Virus record (IMG/VR): IMGVR_UViG_3300044799_000242
Span: 1-40,715 of that record
Strand: one strand, 5' to 3'
DNA from: a virus
DNA length: 40,715 nucleotides
Shown: in pieces, positions 23,462 to 32,056 of the stretch
How positions within the stretch are numbered: position 1 is the first letter of the stretch
Layout: each line of letters begins with the position of its first letter
Made by a program: the position numbers and the translations under genes
The notes under the pieces: model-generated
Told to the model about the DNA's origin: nothing
Seen by the model: only the letters and a program-made list of their open reading frames with translations
The model's database searches: none

Positions 23462-24157
23462 ATGAAGGAAAAAATTATTTTATTTCTCAAAACCCGGTTA
23501 CCGGGGGTTGCAGAATCATATCTAAATGGGATTGCTGAAACATACAGTAAGACCATAAAGGACGAAAAAGAGATTGAAACCGTTATTTCTGACGGGGTTA
23601 TCGAAGTTTTAAAATACTCTGCTGCACAACTTCAAATTGAAGGGGACAAAAGAGTTACTCAGGCAAAATTAGACCTGAAAACATTCCAGGAGAAACACGG
23701 AATTAATGAGGATGGCACACTGAAAAAACCAGTAGGCAGGCCAAAGAAGGACGTTGACCCTGATAATTCAGATGATGATGGGAAAATTCCTAAATGGGCT
23801 GAGAAGTTTCTCGCAGATCAATCTGAATTAAAACAGAAATTTGAAACACAAACACAGGAAAAGACTTTAGCCGCATTATCTGAAAGGGTAAGTAAACATG
23901 AAAAGTTAAAGGATATTCCTCAGTCGTATTTAAAAGGCCGGAATCTGGTCCCAAAATCAGAGGCCGAAATTGACCAACTGGCCGCAGAGATTGAAACCGA
24001 TTATAACGGATTCAAGCAGGAAATGGCAGAGAAGGGGGTCGTTATTTCAGTACCGCCAACGGGAGGCGGGTCGATAGGTGACAAATCAACCATTGATACT
24101 TACCTTGATGAGAAGTTCCCGAAAGAGCCGCAAGGCAGAGTATTAATTAAAAAATAA
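23462..24157 (+). CDS. Scaffold-like head protein
   Basis: A 231-residue, highly charged protein located immediately before the decoration and capsid genes. It has a helical N-terminus, a Lys/Asp-rich linker (PVGRPKKDVDPDNSDDDGK), a long coiled-coil-like stretch about residues 115-185 and a short basic tail. Charge, helical content, length and position fit a capsid scaffold that is released during maturation, but no family motif is certain. Confidence 0.65.
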   Translation: MKEKIILFLKTRLPGVAESYLNGIAETYSKTIKDEKEIETVISDGVIEVLKYSAAQLQIEGDKRVTQAKLDLKTFQEKHGINEDGTLKKPVGRPKKDVDPDNSDDDGKIPKWAEKFLADQSELKQKFETQTQEKTLAALSERVSKHEKLKDIPQSYLKGRNLVPKSEAEIDQLAAEIETDYNGFKQEMAEKGVVISVPPTGGGSIGDKSTIDTYLDEKFPKEPQGRVLIKK

Positions 24158-24163
24158 ATAATT

Positions 24164-24754
24164 ATGCAAACATTTTCTTCAACAGGAACCGAGAGGAGTC
24201 AAGTCGTAGAAAAGATCCTTGAGGATATTCCGGGTGGGGGCGTGGTCAAGAAAAGTGATTTCCAGACTGGTGCTACCGGGATGAAAGAGGGGGCGCTCCT
24301 TGGAGTGGACTCCAGTGGTATTTATCATATTACAAAGACTGTTATGGTATATAATGCAATGGCAGCAGCAGCAGTATCAGGAACAAGTCAGTTTTTGATA
24401 TACAATAAGCATGATTTAAAAGCAGGTGAATATCTTCAGAATACCAGCAATACGGCATCTGGAGCTTTAATCGCTTCCATAGCTGCATCTGGAGCGAGTA
24501 CTGATGTAATTACTTTAGGTGCTCTTAATGTAGCTCTCTCTGCGAGTGGTATTCTTATACAGGCCGCCACAGGAACTGCACGTGCTTTAGGATTTATGTA
24601 TACACCGGTTGCAATTGCGACTAATCCTATTGATCTGACTAACGAAAATAACGGTTGCGGACTTCTTGTTCGTGGTACTGTTCGTACTGAAAATCTGCCT
24701 TGTTTTGTTGATTCAACTATTAAGGCGTTACTTCCACTCATTCGTTTCGTTTAA
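24164..24754 (+). CDS. Head decoration/fibre-like protein
   Basis: A 196-residue protein between scaffold and major capsid. The N-terminal charged region is followed by an Ala/Ser/Gly-rich middle (about residues 65-150) that includes three ASG tripeptides, then a hydrophobic beta-rich segment. Small Gly/Ala/Ser proteins here often decorate the capsid. The assignment rests on gene order and composition. Confidence 0.65.
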   Translation: MQTFSSTGTERSQVVEKILEDIPGGGVVKKSDFQTGATGMKEGALLGVDSSGIYHITKTVMVYNAMAAAAVSGTSQFLIYNKHDLKAGEYLQNTSNTASGALIASIAASGASTDVITLGALNVALSASGILIQAATGTARALGFMYTPVAIATNPIDLTNENNGCGLLVRGTVRTENLPCFVDSTIKALLPLIRFV

Positions 24755-24773
24755 CCTTTAAAAAATAGAAAAA

Positions 24774-25859
24774 ATGGAAAGATCAATTTTAAAAGAGTTA
24801 ACGAAAGTAAATGTCGAGGCATATGTTAACCGTCAGCGTGAACTGTTCCTTCAGAAACTTTACTGGCAACAGTTCTTCCCTTTGAAATATACCACTCAAT
24901 TAACATGGGAATCCCTTAGCGGGTCGGGTGGTAATCCAGTCATGGCAGATGTTATCGAATACAACTCATCTGCACCTCTCAAAACTCGTAGGGTTGTCTC
25001 TAAAATAACAGGAGATATTCCTAAGATTGCTATCAAAAGACAGATGGATGAGAAGGATTACAATGACTATAATATCCTGAAAGCAATATCAACAGGCGAT
25101 TCAAACCGTAGTGCGCTTCTTGACCTTGTGTTCAATGATATTGATTTCTGTTATACAGGAGTTATGGCCAGAACAGAGTATCTTGCTATGCAGGCACTTA
25201 GTTATGGTAAAATAACACTATCTTCTTCAAATAATAATGGTATTATAACCGAGGCCGATTGTGATTTTGGTATTCCTTCCGGCAACAAAACAGCCGCTGC
25301 ACAGGTTTGGTCAGTTGCTAGTGGTACTCCGATGACTGATATAAGGACTCTTACAGATAATGCAAGGGCTTCCGGTTATCCGCTGGAGTATATGGTTATG
25401 GACAGAACTGCTTTTGGTAATCTTCAGGCATCAACACAGGTGCAGGAAGAATGGGCTGTACAGCGTAACACAACCACAAAAGCAACTCCAACATTTGGAG
25501 ATTTGAGTAACCTGTTCGAGTCACGGCTTCTTCCAAAGATTATCATTGTTGATTCCCATGTGAGATTTGAAAGCAATGCACACGCATTGACTAACGTGGC
25601 AGCATGGAAAACAGGTTATGTAACATTTCTTCCTGATCTAAAAGTTGGCAATGTTCTTCATGGGCCTATTGCTGAGGAAACCAGTGAATCGGTTGCTAAG
25701 AAAGCGATCCAGGTCAAGCGGGATCATATACTACTCTCGAAGTGGTCTGAACTTGAACCGTTCGGAGAGTTTACTAAAGGACAGGCGAATGCCTTCCCCC
25801 GGTTTACTGATGTGGATGGAGTTTTCATCCTGTATGTCAACGGGATTACGTGGGCTTAG
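24774..25859 (+). CDS. Major capsid protein (GpE-like)
   Basis: A 361-residue protein in the canonical place after scaffold and decoration proteins, with the Phage_cap_E pattern: LYWQQFFPLKYTTQLTWESL near residues 29-48, DIPKIAIKRQM in the spine region, YPLEYMVMDRTAF in the middle and GYVTFLPDLKVG near residue 290. Length is close to the usual 330-370. It is followed by a strong terminator, which could set the ratio of capsid to later proteins. It contains two ASG tripeptides. Confidence 0.85.
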   Translation: MERSILKELTKVNVEAYVNRQRELFLQKLYWQQFFPLKYTTQLTWESLSGSGGNPVMADVIEYNSSAPLKTRRVVSKITGDIPKIAIKRQMDEKDYNDYNILKAISTGDSNRSALLDLVFNDIDFCYTGVMARTEYLAMQALSYGKITLSSSNNNGIITEADCDFGIPSGNKTAAAQVWSVASGTPMTDIRTLTDNARASGYPLEYMVMDRTAFGNLQASTQVQEEWAVQRNTTTKATPTFGDLSNLFESRLLPKIIIVDSHVRFESNAHALTNVAAWKTGYVTFLPDLKVGNVLHGPIAEETSESVAKKAIQVKRDHILLSKWSELEPFGEFTKGQANAFPRFTDVDGVFILYVNGITWA

Positions 25860-25878
25860 AGGTTTAATATATCCTAAG

Positions 25879-25908
25879 AGGCCGTTCTTAAACGGGGCGG
25901 CCTTTTTT
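25879..25908 (+). terminator. Rho-independent terminator after the major capsid gene
   Basis: AGGCCG (25879-25884) pairs with CGGCCT (25898-25903), and a T run extends to 25908. An alternative inner helix, CCGTT/AACGG (25882-25886 with 25891-25895), is also possible. It lies 20 bases after the capsid stop and 19 bases before the next gene starts. Confidence 0.9.
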
Positions 25909-25921
25909 AAAATATAAATGG

Positions 25922-26233
25922 ATGACAAACCTCGAAGCGATAAAGGCCAAACTGAATTATCCTTTGACTGAAAATGCTTTTATTCTGGCATTACAGGATA
26001 GAGGATTAACTTCAGCAGGGATTTATGTAAGTTCTCAGTCGTTTGATTTGGCTTATGCTGATGCGATCACTACACTAGTTACAGTTCCTAACATCACTGA
26101 GGGGGGATATCAAATTAGTTTAACTGATAAGACATCACTTTTAAGTCTGGCAGCGGGGATTTATACTAAATATGGTGTGGTGAATCCGATTAGTTCTTTG
26201 AAAAAAACAGCAACATTTGTACAACGATTCTGA
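25922..26233 (+). CDS. Head-tail adaptor (connector)
   Basis: A 103-residue, mostly helical protein in the adaptor position, immediately after the major capsid protein. It starts MTNLEAIKAKLNYPLTENAF, and the C-terminal part (SLLSLAAGIYTKYGV) resembles gp6-type connector helices that bind the portal ring. Its TGA overlaps the next ATG (TGATG). The role is by gene order; homology is weak by eye. Confidence 0.65.
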   Translation: MTNLEAIKAKLNYPLTENAFILALQDRGLTSAGIYVSSQSFDLAYADAITTLVTVPNITEGGYQISLTDKTSLLSLAAGIYTKYGVVNPISSLKKTATFVQRF

Positions 26234-26547
26234 TGCAGCAATATCCTGATAGTATCACAGTAACTACGTCCGCATCCGGAAGCCAAAATGCGAGCGGAGT
26301 ATGGACGGCAGGGGCAACAACTGATTATACTTTCTCATGCCGGGCAGAAGTGAACGGCACAGGACGTAAGATAGTTGGGGCTGATGGCATGACGATAGAT
26401 TATTCTTTTGCTGTCTTTATGCCGGTTACAACAGTTGTTATCCCGGACGGTTCTGATTTTGTACTTACTGCACTTTCAAATGGTACAATATCCGGCAAGG
26501 TGAAACGTGCCTCTAATGGTCAATTAAATTCAAGACTATGGCTCTAA
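26233..26547 (+). CDS. Head-tail stopper (head closure)
   Basis: A 104-residue beta-rich protein with the H-T-joining pattern: N-terminal DSITVTTSASGS, a DYTFSCRAEVNGTGRKI stretch and a small-barrel tail. The head-closure protein seals the portal after packaging. Two ASG tripeptides lie in the N-terminal half. Its position in the connector cassette supports the call. Confidence 0.65.
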   Translation: MQQYPDSITVTTSASGSQNASGVWTAGATTDYTFSCRAEVNGTGRKIVGADGMTIDYSFAVFMPVTTVVIPDGSDFVLTALSNGTISGKVKRASNGQLNSRLWL

Positions 26548-27056
26548 AAAGCAATTTTAATCAGGGTCAAATCGCGAAGGATGTTGAAAAGCAGGCCGGG
26601 TTACTTTATCAGCAGATTATTGATGCTTTCATAATGGATGCTGAGCAATTTATCATTAACGCACGAGGTCAAGCACAAAGTCATGCAGCAGGACAATACG
26701 AGGATGAAACAGCAAACCTCCGTAATTCAATCAGTTACTATTTATTCCATAACGGAGAACTGGTTATCGGAAAAGAACCCGGATCGTTTGCTGGCAAGAA
26801 AGCAGAAGGCCGTAAATCTGCTGATGAGATTACAGCAATGAATAAACAATCAATTCAGGAGTTCATTAAACCTTCGGGATTTCAGTTGATTCTTATTGCA
26901 GGGATGGATTATGCTTCTCACGTTGAATCGAAAGGGTACAATGTAATTTCTTATCAGGCCGATGTTTGCATAATTGATTTAGCATTACATCTTGAACATC
27001 TGGAATTGATTAAGGAAGGATCGGCAGCACGAATGGAGGAAACATTTATACCATGA
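26538..27056 (+). CDS. HK97 gp10-like tail-component protein
   Basis: A 172-residue protein that overlaps the stopper gene by 10 bases. The C-terminal half contains GMDYASHVESKGYNVIS, the pattern typical of gp10-type neck proteins (YA-x-x-V-E-x-x-G). A long N-terminal helix (QGQIAKDVEKQAGLLYQQII) precedes it. It lies between head closure and tail terminator, as in many siphoviruses. Confidence 0.7.
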   Translation: MALKSNFNQGQIAKDVEKQAGLLYQQIIDAFIMDAEQFIINARGQAQSHAAGQYEDETANLRNSISYYLFHNGELVIGKEPGSFAGKKAEGRKSADEITAMNKQSIQEFIKPSGFQLILIAGMDYASHVESKGYNVISYQADVCIIDLALHLEHLELIKEGSAARMEETFIP

Positions 27057-27448
27057 GCACTTATCAAACAACGGACTTCGTAATAGATATTGTCTATTCT
27101 CTTTTGGGGTCGATAACGAAACCAAAATATAGGAAGACGAAGCCCACGAAGTCAACGGACGCAGAATATGTTGTCATTAATGCACTTCCGATAAATGCTA
27201 ATGTGATGCAGAAGTGTTATGTCAATGTGAATTATCACGTTAAGGACAAAGATCAGGGTGCAAGTGTTGGGTTTGTGCCTGATACTGCAAAATTGGAAGC
27301 CGGATCAGCATTAGTTCTGGCAGCACTTAAAGAAGTTTCTACAACGAGTTATCTCATTGATTTTGAGAGTCAGGAGACGATTAGAGAGGAACAACTTGGA
27401 GAACATTATTCAAATTTACGTTTTAGTTTTAAAAACATTAATAATTAA
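27053..27448 (+). CDS. Tail terminator/completion protein
   Basis: A 131-residue protein in the tail-terminator slot, overlapping the previous gene by ATGA and preceding the tail-tube gene. It has an alpha-beta layout with YVVINALPINANVM and a FVPDTAKLEAGSALVLAAL helix. Its partner would be the tail-tube tip and the neck. The assignment is by gene order. Confidence 0.65.
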   Translation: MSTYQTTDFVIDIVYSLLGSITKPKYRKTKPTKSTDAEYVVINALPINANVMQKCYVNVNYHVKDKDQGASVGFVPDTAKLEAGSALVLAALKEVSTTSYLIDFESQETIREEQLGEHYSNLRFSFKNINN

Positions 27449-27452
27449 TATT

Positions 27453-27962
27453 ATGGCAGTTTATTTATTTGGAATATCATCCGTGAAATACGGTACAGCA
27501 GCAACAGGAGCTGGTAATTTTCCTTCTGGGACGTTACTAACTACTGCACCGGACACCGTCAAAGGGTCTGTGACTATTGAAGAGACAGAAGGATCAATAA
27601 CACATTTTTACGTTGATCAGAAGTATTCACCTGTCAGGAGTGTAAAAACTGAAGAAGGGGAACTATCAGCAATATTCCAGTTCTATGATATGACATTTGC
27701 TACACTGGCCGCTTTTAAAGGTGGTACAGGAAATGCAACAGGTTATACTCCTGCAACTGGATATACAACCACCAATCTTGCTTTGGAATTAACACTTGAC
27801 TCCACGCATAAACTTCAGATGTATAATGCATCATGTATCACTCGTATCATTGGTGGAGGTGGACGTGATAAATTATTTGCTATGGAAGTAAAAGCCATAC
27901 CGCAAATGACTTCAGATAACACAGCAAATTGGAGAATTTGGGCTCAGGGTCCTTTAGGATAA
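27453..27962 (+). CDS. Major tail tube protein
   Basis: I chose ATG 27453 (MAVYLFGISS, 169 residues), because a longer upstream in-frame start would read through the tail-terminator gene. It is beta-rich with GSVTIEETEGSITHFYVDQK (residues 43-62) and a final KAIPQMTSDN stretch. It precedes a terminator and the tail-assembly chaperone. Position, size and beta-content fit a tail-tube subunit, made in high copy. Confidence 0.75.
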   Translation: MAVYLFGISSVKYGTAATGAGNFPSGTLLTTAPDTVKGSVTIEETEGSITHFYVDQKYSPVRSVKTEEGELSAIFQFYDMTFATLAAFKGGTGNATGYTPATGYTTTNLALELTLDSTHKLQMYNASCITRIIGGGGRDKLFAMEVKAIPQMTSDNTANWRIWAQGPLG

Positions 27963-27967
27963 TCAAG

Positions 27968-27988
27968 AGCCTCTTTCGGGAGGCTTTT
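27968..27988 (+). terminator. Terminator after the tail-tube gene
   Basis: AGCCTC (27968-27973) pairs with GAGGCT (27980-27985) across a 6-base loop, followed by TTTT to 27988. It starts 6 bases after the tube stop and ends 5 bases before the next ATG, so read-through is presumably needed to express the chaperone. Confidence 0.85.
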
Positions 27989-27992
27989 CATT

Positions 27993-28403
27993 ATGGAAAG
28001 GCAAGTATCAAATATATTGCTTGGTCGTGCCAGCACGACTGATTGTTTCCGTTTGAAATGGGGTTGGTTTACTTTTCGTTTGTCAATCAAACCAATATCA
28101 ACAAGGCGGTTAATTCAAATCAGTGGAGAGATTTGCCAGATAAGAGAATTTGAAGACGAGAGTATTTCTTATTTTCAGGCTCTCATGGATCATGCTACTG
28201 ATGCTAAATTTATCAACAGAGCTATTGCAATAGCAACCGGCACTAAGTTTGTCAGAATAGTAGCCCGTGCAATATCTAAACTCCCGAATAAAGATCAAAA
28301 TACTCTCTTTAAAATAGTCATTAAAAATTCAGATGCGGAGGTTTTTTTTTATACTATGGCATTGGCAAAAAAGATGAATGTACTGAAGAAGAAACCGGAA
28401 TAG
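27993..28403 (+). CDS. Tail assembly chaperone, unshifted product (gpG-like)
   Basis: A 136-residue protein in the gpG position: after the tube, before the tape measure. It is mixed-helical with KLPNKDQNTLFKIVIKN and ends KKMNVLKKKPE. The slippery site A AAA AAG lies near its end. In the lambda-type system the unshifted protein G and the -1 shifted GT fusion coat the tape measure in a fixed ratio. Confidence 0.85.
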   Translation: MERQVSNILLGRASTTDCFRLKWGWFTFRLSIKPISTRRLIQISGEICQIREFEDESISYFQALMDHATDAKFINRAIAIATGTKFVRIVARAISKLPNKDQNTLFKIVIKNSDAEVFFYTMALAKKMNVLKKKPE

Positions 28404-28603
28404 CAAAGGGAGGGGATTCAATATTTGGGAAATTAGCAATATACCGGACGAAGTTACATTTAACAGAAGAAGAAGTCATGAACAAGAGTTGGATTGCATT
28501 ACAGATTGAAAGTGCCGATTTACCGTGGTGGGATTACAAAGGGAAGAAAGTTATTACCGGGAAGCAAGCAAGTGATTATCTTGAAAAATACATTAAACCA
28601 TGA
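27993..28603 (+). CDS. Tail assembly chaperone -1 frameshift fusion (gpGT-like)
   Basis: A -1 shift at 28367-28373 joins the first 127 codons to the next frame, giving about 203 residues. The added part starts DECTEEETGIAKGG and continues to a C-terminus ending DYLEKYIKP. Its TGA overlaps the ATG of the tape measure (ATGA). The reading frame has no internal stop and no independent start in a suitable place, apart from an ATG at 28477, so frameshifting is the most economical reading. Confidence 0.8.
28367..28373 (+). promoter_or_regulatory. Programmed -1 frameshift slippery site A AAA AAG
   Basis: AAAAAAG at 28367-28373 sits in zero frame as gcA AAA AAG, which is the X XXY YYZ type. A -1 slip opens a frame of 76 codons ending at TGA 28601-28603. 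No strong downstream pseudoknot was seen by eye. Confidence 0.85.
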
Positions 28604-31227
28604 GTTCAATAACTTTTGATGCAAGTTTAAATACAGACAAACTGGATTCTGCCATAAAGGAGAGCAATAAAACTGTAAAGGAATGGGCTCAAGGCGTTGA
28701 GAAAGCAGGAGGTCAAGCTGATCAGGGATTAAATAAAATGGCAAAGTCCTTTAAAGATACTATAAAGGATCAGAAACTACTCATCAAATCCATTGAAGAA
28801 GATGTAAAAAGACTCCAAAAGGCTTATGATGATGCGGCTGCCGGGAAGGTTAAAAGCGCAATGGGTGAACAGGTTGGCATGGCCAAAAGAGCATTAAAAG
28901 AGGAGCAGGCGACCTTATTAGGACTTCAAAAACAACAGATTGAGGCAAATAATCAAACAGAAAGTTCACAAGGGAAAATCATATCATCTTTAGGAAAATG
29001 GGTTGGTGGACTTGTTACAGTCGGTGCTGCTTTAAAAATTGCAAAAAGTATTATTGCATCAACAGAAGGATCTGCACATAAATTTGAGGTTGTAGTTGCA
29101 GAAGCAACAGCCGGCGTTGGTTATTTCTTTAAAGCAATAGCATCCGGTGACTGGTCAAATTTTGGTAAGAATTTAGAAAAGGCAATAAAAGGGGCTAAAG
29201 ATTATGTCGATGCAATGGAGGTTATCACCAACAAGCAGAATGAACAAAAGGTTAAATCATCTGAGTTAGACAAAGAAATTGCTGCATTAAGGGATGACAC
29301 TTATGATAAAGACGAAAAAAATAATAAAACCAGACAAGATGCGTTAACGAAAATTGTAGCAAACCAAGAAGAAAAATACACTGCTGAAGCGAAACTTGCC
29401 AAAGAACTTTATGAGACTAATCTAAAGAAGGCTGCCACAGATAGTGGACTTTCTGAAAAACAGATTGAGAATTTCATTAAAGAGTATAGTTCACTTGAAA
29501 AACTGTTAGAATTAGGAAAACGTTGGAAAACAGAATTTGCACTTATACGTGAATCAGGTACTCAAGCTGAAATTGAAGCGGCACAAAAAGCATCCTTATT
29601 TGAAACACAGATCAGTAAAGTAGTTCCTGCAACAAGGGCAATGTTGTCTGGTTATATGGCAGCCGCAAATGAAGCAGAAGCAGCTTTTGGCCAAAAAAAT
29701 CGCAGGGATAAGATGCAACTGGCAGAAGTTACTAATAAAATAAAAGAAGAAGCTGAAGCAGTTAAGAAAAAAGCCATTGAAGATGCGAAGACAGAGAATC
29801 AGATTAAAATACAAACGGAATTACTTAACAAGGCTATTGACGAAGGCAATCAAATTGAAATAAAAGCCATCGGCGAGAGAATAAGAAAATTACAGGAAGA
29901 ACTTGTAGTAAGACAAAGAATTGCTGAGGCTGCCATTGCTGCGACAATAACAAGAGAAACTCCACTTTCAAAAATAACAGGATTAAAAGCACCGATTCTT
30001 TTACCTGGAGGACTGAAAATCCCAAGTACTTTAGCGGGTGCACCAATAACAGCACCGATATCAGATTACATTCCCGGTACTGCAATGCTTTCAGATGCAG
30101 GAAAAATCAAACAGAAAAAGAAAGATGCTGAATATGATAAAAATGCGGAAGAGTCTCTTAAAAGACAATTAGAGTTAAGGAATGAAATAGTTAATGCCGC
30201 TGCTAATCTGATTTATCAGATAGGTCAGCAAATAGGATTAGACGAAAAGTCTATGTCCCTACTTAATGCCGGGTTGAATGCTTTCACGGCACTTGCAACC
30301 GGTGATATTGTTGGTGCAGCATTATCAATGCTTTCCGGGATAATAGCACAGATACCGTCTGCTGCTTCCAGGTTTGAAGCACAAATTGAACATATAAATA
30401 GTTTACTTGAAGAGCAAGCAAGATTAATCGAATTATCGGAACAAACTGGAGGGCAAGAGGCAGCCAGAAAAAAGGAACTCGATTTCTTAAAAGAAAAAGA
30501 AAGGCTTGCAAAAGTTGAATATGAAAGGTTACAAAAAAGCGCAGATCAACATCTTGATTTATTAGGATGGAGACAAAAAAAGGCTAATGAAGCAAATCAG
30601 GCATGGAAGGAAGTAACAAATGAGATTGAAGATTCAAATTCGGCATTGTATGAATTTTATACAGATACCACTGCATCATCAATAGCAGATGCAATTTCAC
30701 AAGGTTTTCAGGACGGTAAAACATCAGCGGCAGATTTTGCAGAAACCTTTAATGATTTCATGGTTAAAGCCATTAATTCAGCACTTACAGAAATGTCTAA
30801 ACCGGAAATAGCTGCGTGGTATAAAAACTTTGCAATAGATATGGAAAGTGGTGGGGGTTTATCTAAAGAAGAAATTGCAGCATTAAGAATAGACTGGGAT
30901 AAGATAATTGCAGAAGGTAAGGCGAACAGGGATGCAGTAGAAAGTGTTACAGGGGTAAAATTAAATACCGGTACTACAATAAATAACGGTCTTTCGATGG
31001 GGATACAAAGGCAAATTTCAGAACAGACAGGGACTGAACTTGCCGGACTTTTCAGAAGGTTTGCAGATGATAATAGACAGACAAAAGATTACACTTTGGC
31101 AGGATTAAATCATTTAGTCGGGATTGAAGCGAATACTTTTAATACAGTTGTAGAACTTCAAAAAGCAGTAACAGAACTTCAGGCGATAAATAGTAATACT
31201 AAACAAGCAGCAGTAGCGGGATTTTAA
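28600..31227 (+). CDS. Tape measure protein
   Basis: An 875-residue, Lys/Glu/Ala-rich, largely coiled-coil protein that sets tail length. Two hydrophobic segments are visible, at about residues 129-153 and 555-585, as in many tape measures that contact the membrane. The start overlaps the chaperone fusion stop. The C-terminal part has repeated charged helices (about 600-680), and one ASG tripeptide lies near residue 185. No lytic-transglycosylase or peptidase domain was seen. Confidence 0.9.
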   Translation: MSSITFDASLNTDKLDSAIKESNKTVKEWAQGVEKAGGQADQGLNKMAKSFKDTIKDQKLLIKSIEEDVKRLQKAYDDAAAGKVKSAMGEQVGMAKRALKEEQATLLGLQKQQIEANNQTESSQGKIISSLGKWVGGLVTVGAALKIAKSIIASTEGSAHKFEVVVAEATAGVGYFFKAIASGDWSNFGKNLEKAIKGAKDYVDAMEVITNKQNEQKVKSSELDKEIAALRDDTYDKDEKNNKTRQDALTKIVANQEEKYTAEAKLAKELYETNLKKAATDSGLSEKQIENFIKEYSSLEKLLELGKRWKTEFALIRESGTQAEIEAAQKASLFETQISKVVPATRAMLSGYMAAANEAEAAFGQKNRRDKMQLAEVTNKIKEEAEAVKKKAIEDAKTENQIKIQTELLNKAIDEGNQIEIKAIGERIRKLQEELVVRQRIAEAAIAATITRETPLSKITGLKAPILLPGGLKIPSTLAGAPITAPISDYIPGTAMLSDAGKIKQKKKDAEYDKNAEESLKRQLELRNEIVNAAANLIYQIGQQIGLDEKSMSLLNAGLNAFTALATGDIVGAALSMLSGIIAQIPSAASRFEAQIEHINSLLEEQARLIELSEQTGGQEAARKKELDFLKEKERLAKVEYERLQKSADQHLDLLGWRQKKANEANQAWKEVTNEIEDSNSALYEFYTDTTASSIADAISQGFQDGKTSAADFAETFNDFMVKAINSALTEMSKPEIAAWYKNFAIDMESGGGLSKEEIAALRIDWDKIIAEGKANRDAVESVTGVKLNTGTTINNGLSMGIQRQISEQTGTELAGLFRRFADDNRQTKDYTLAGLNHLVGIEANTFNTVVELQKAVTELQAINSNTKQAAVAGF

Positions 31228-31228
31228 A

Positions 31229-32056
31229 ATGGGATATTTACTGGATGACATAGATTTATACAATACTTACAATATTCGGGCAGGACATTCACCGGGTTCA
31301 AATATTGCTATTGACGGTTGTTTTTCTATGCCAGAAAGAATTGGAGAATGTTACCACGAATGGGGCGATTCTGACGGGGTTGAACCATTTGTTGATTCAT
31401 CTGAAATATTTTTTGCAGGCAGGGACATTACTTTTAACGGTTCAATTTTAGGTACAGCATCAGGGTTAAATGGTAATTTAAAGACTTTTTATGATGCTAT
31501 CAATGCGGCTTCGGGGTTAAGTATATTTGAAACGCCTTATCATAGTGCTTCTGGATATGTAAAGTCGGTAATTCCTGAATATATGAACGGCGGCTGCTCT
31601 GTTGTGATGACTTTCCGGGAGCCGGTTGTAACTTTTGCTGCAACAGGGCTGCCTGCATCAGGTATAAGTAATTATACTATTGATTCAATCCCTTTTTTAT
31701 CTTTTGGACTTTATTTATCCAAAGCAGAAGCACTTCATGACTTACCGGAACTCAAAGAACAACAATTCACGAAATATGGTTCAGAAGGTTATCAGATTGT
31801 AAAACGTAAAAACAATACTTTAGGTTTCAATGGTTTTATTATCGGATCTTCATTATCGGATTTTCAAAGTAAAATACAGGCTCTTTATAAGATTTTCTCA
31901 TCCGCAGGAACCCGGTCAATAGTTTTGAATAATACGACAACAATTGTTTGTTTTGCCACTTCCGGATTTACAGTTGATAATATAATTCTTTATAACCAGG
32001 GAGTAATTGCAAAATTTAAAATGAGTTTAATAGTTGTTTCAATAACTTATTCATGA
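31229..32056 (+). CDS. Distal tail protein (Dit-like)
   Basis: A 275-residue beta-rich protein immediately after the tape measure, the Dit position. Recognisable patterns include DDIDLYNTYNIRAGHSP in the N-terminal part, an FFAGRDITFNGSI strand pair and VVMTFREPVV. It has four ASG tripeptides, all in the first half. Dit forms the hexameric hub linking tube and baseplate. It overlaps the tail hub gene by ATGA. Confidence 0.75.
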   Translation: MGYLLDDIDLYNTYNIRAGHSPGSNIAIDGCFSMPERIGECYHEWGDSDGVEPFVDSSEIFFAGRDITFNGSILGTASGLNGNLKTFYDAINAASGLSIFETPYHSASGYVKSVIPEYMNGGCSVVMTFREPVVTFAATGLPASGISNYTIDSIPFLSFGLYLSKAEALHDLPELKEQQFTKYGSEGYQIVKRKNNTLGFNGFIIGSSLSDFQSKIQALYKIFSSAGTRSIVLNNTTTIVCFATSGFTVDNIILYNQGVIAKFKMSLIVVSITYS

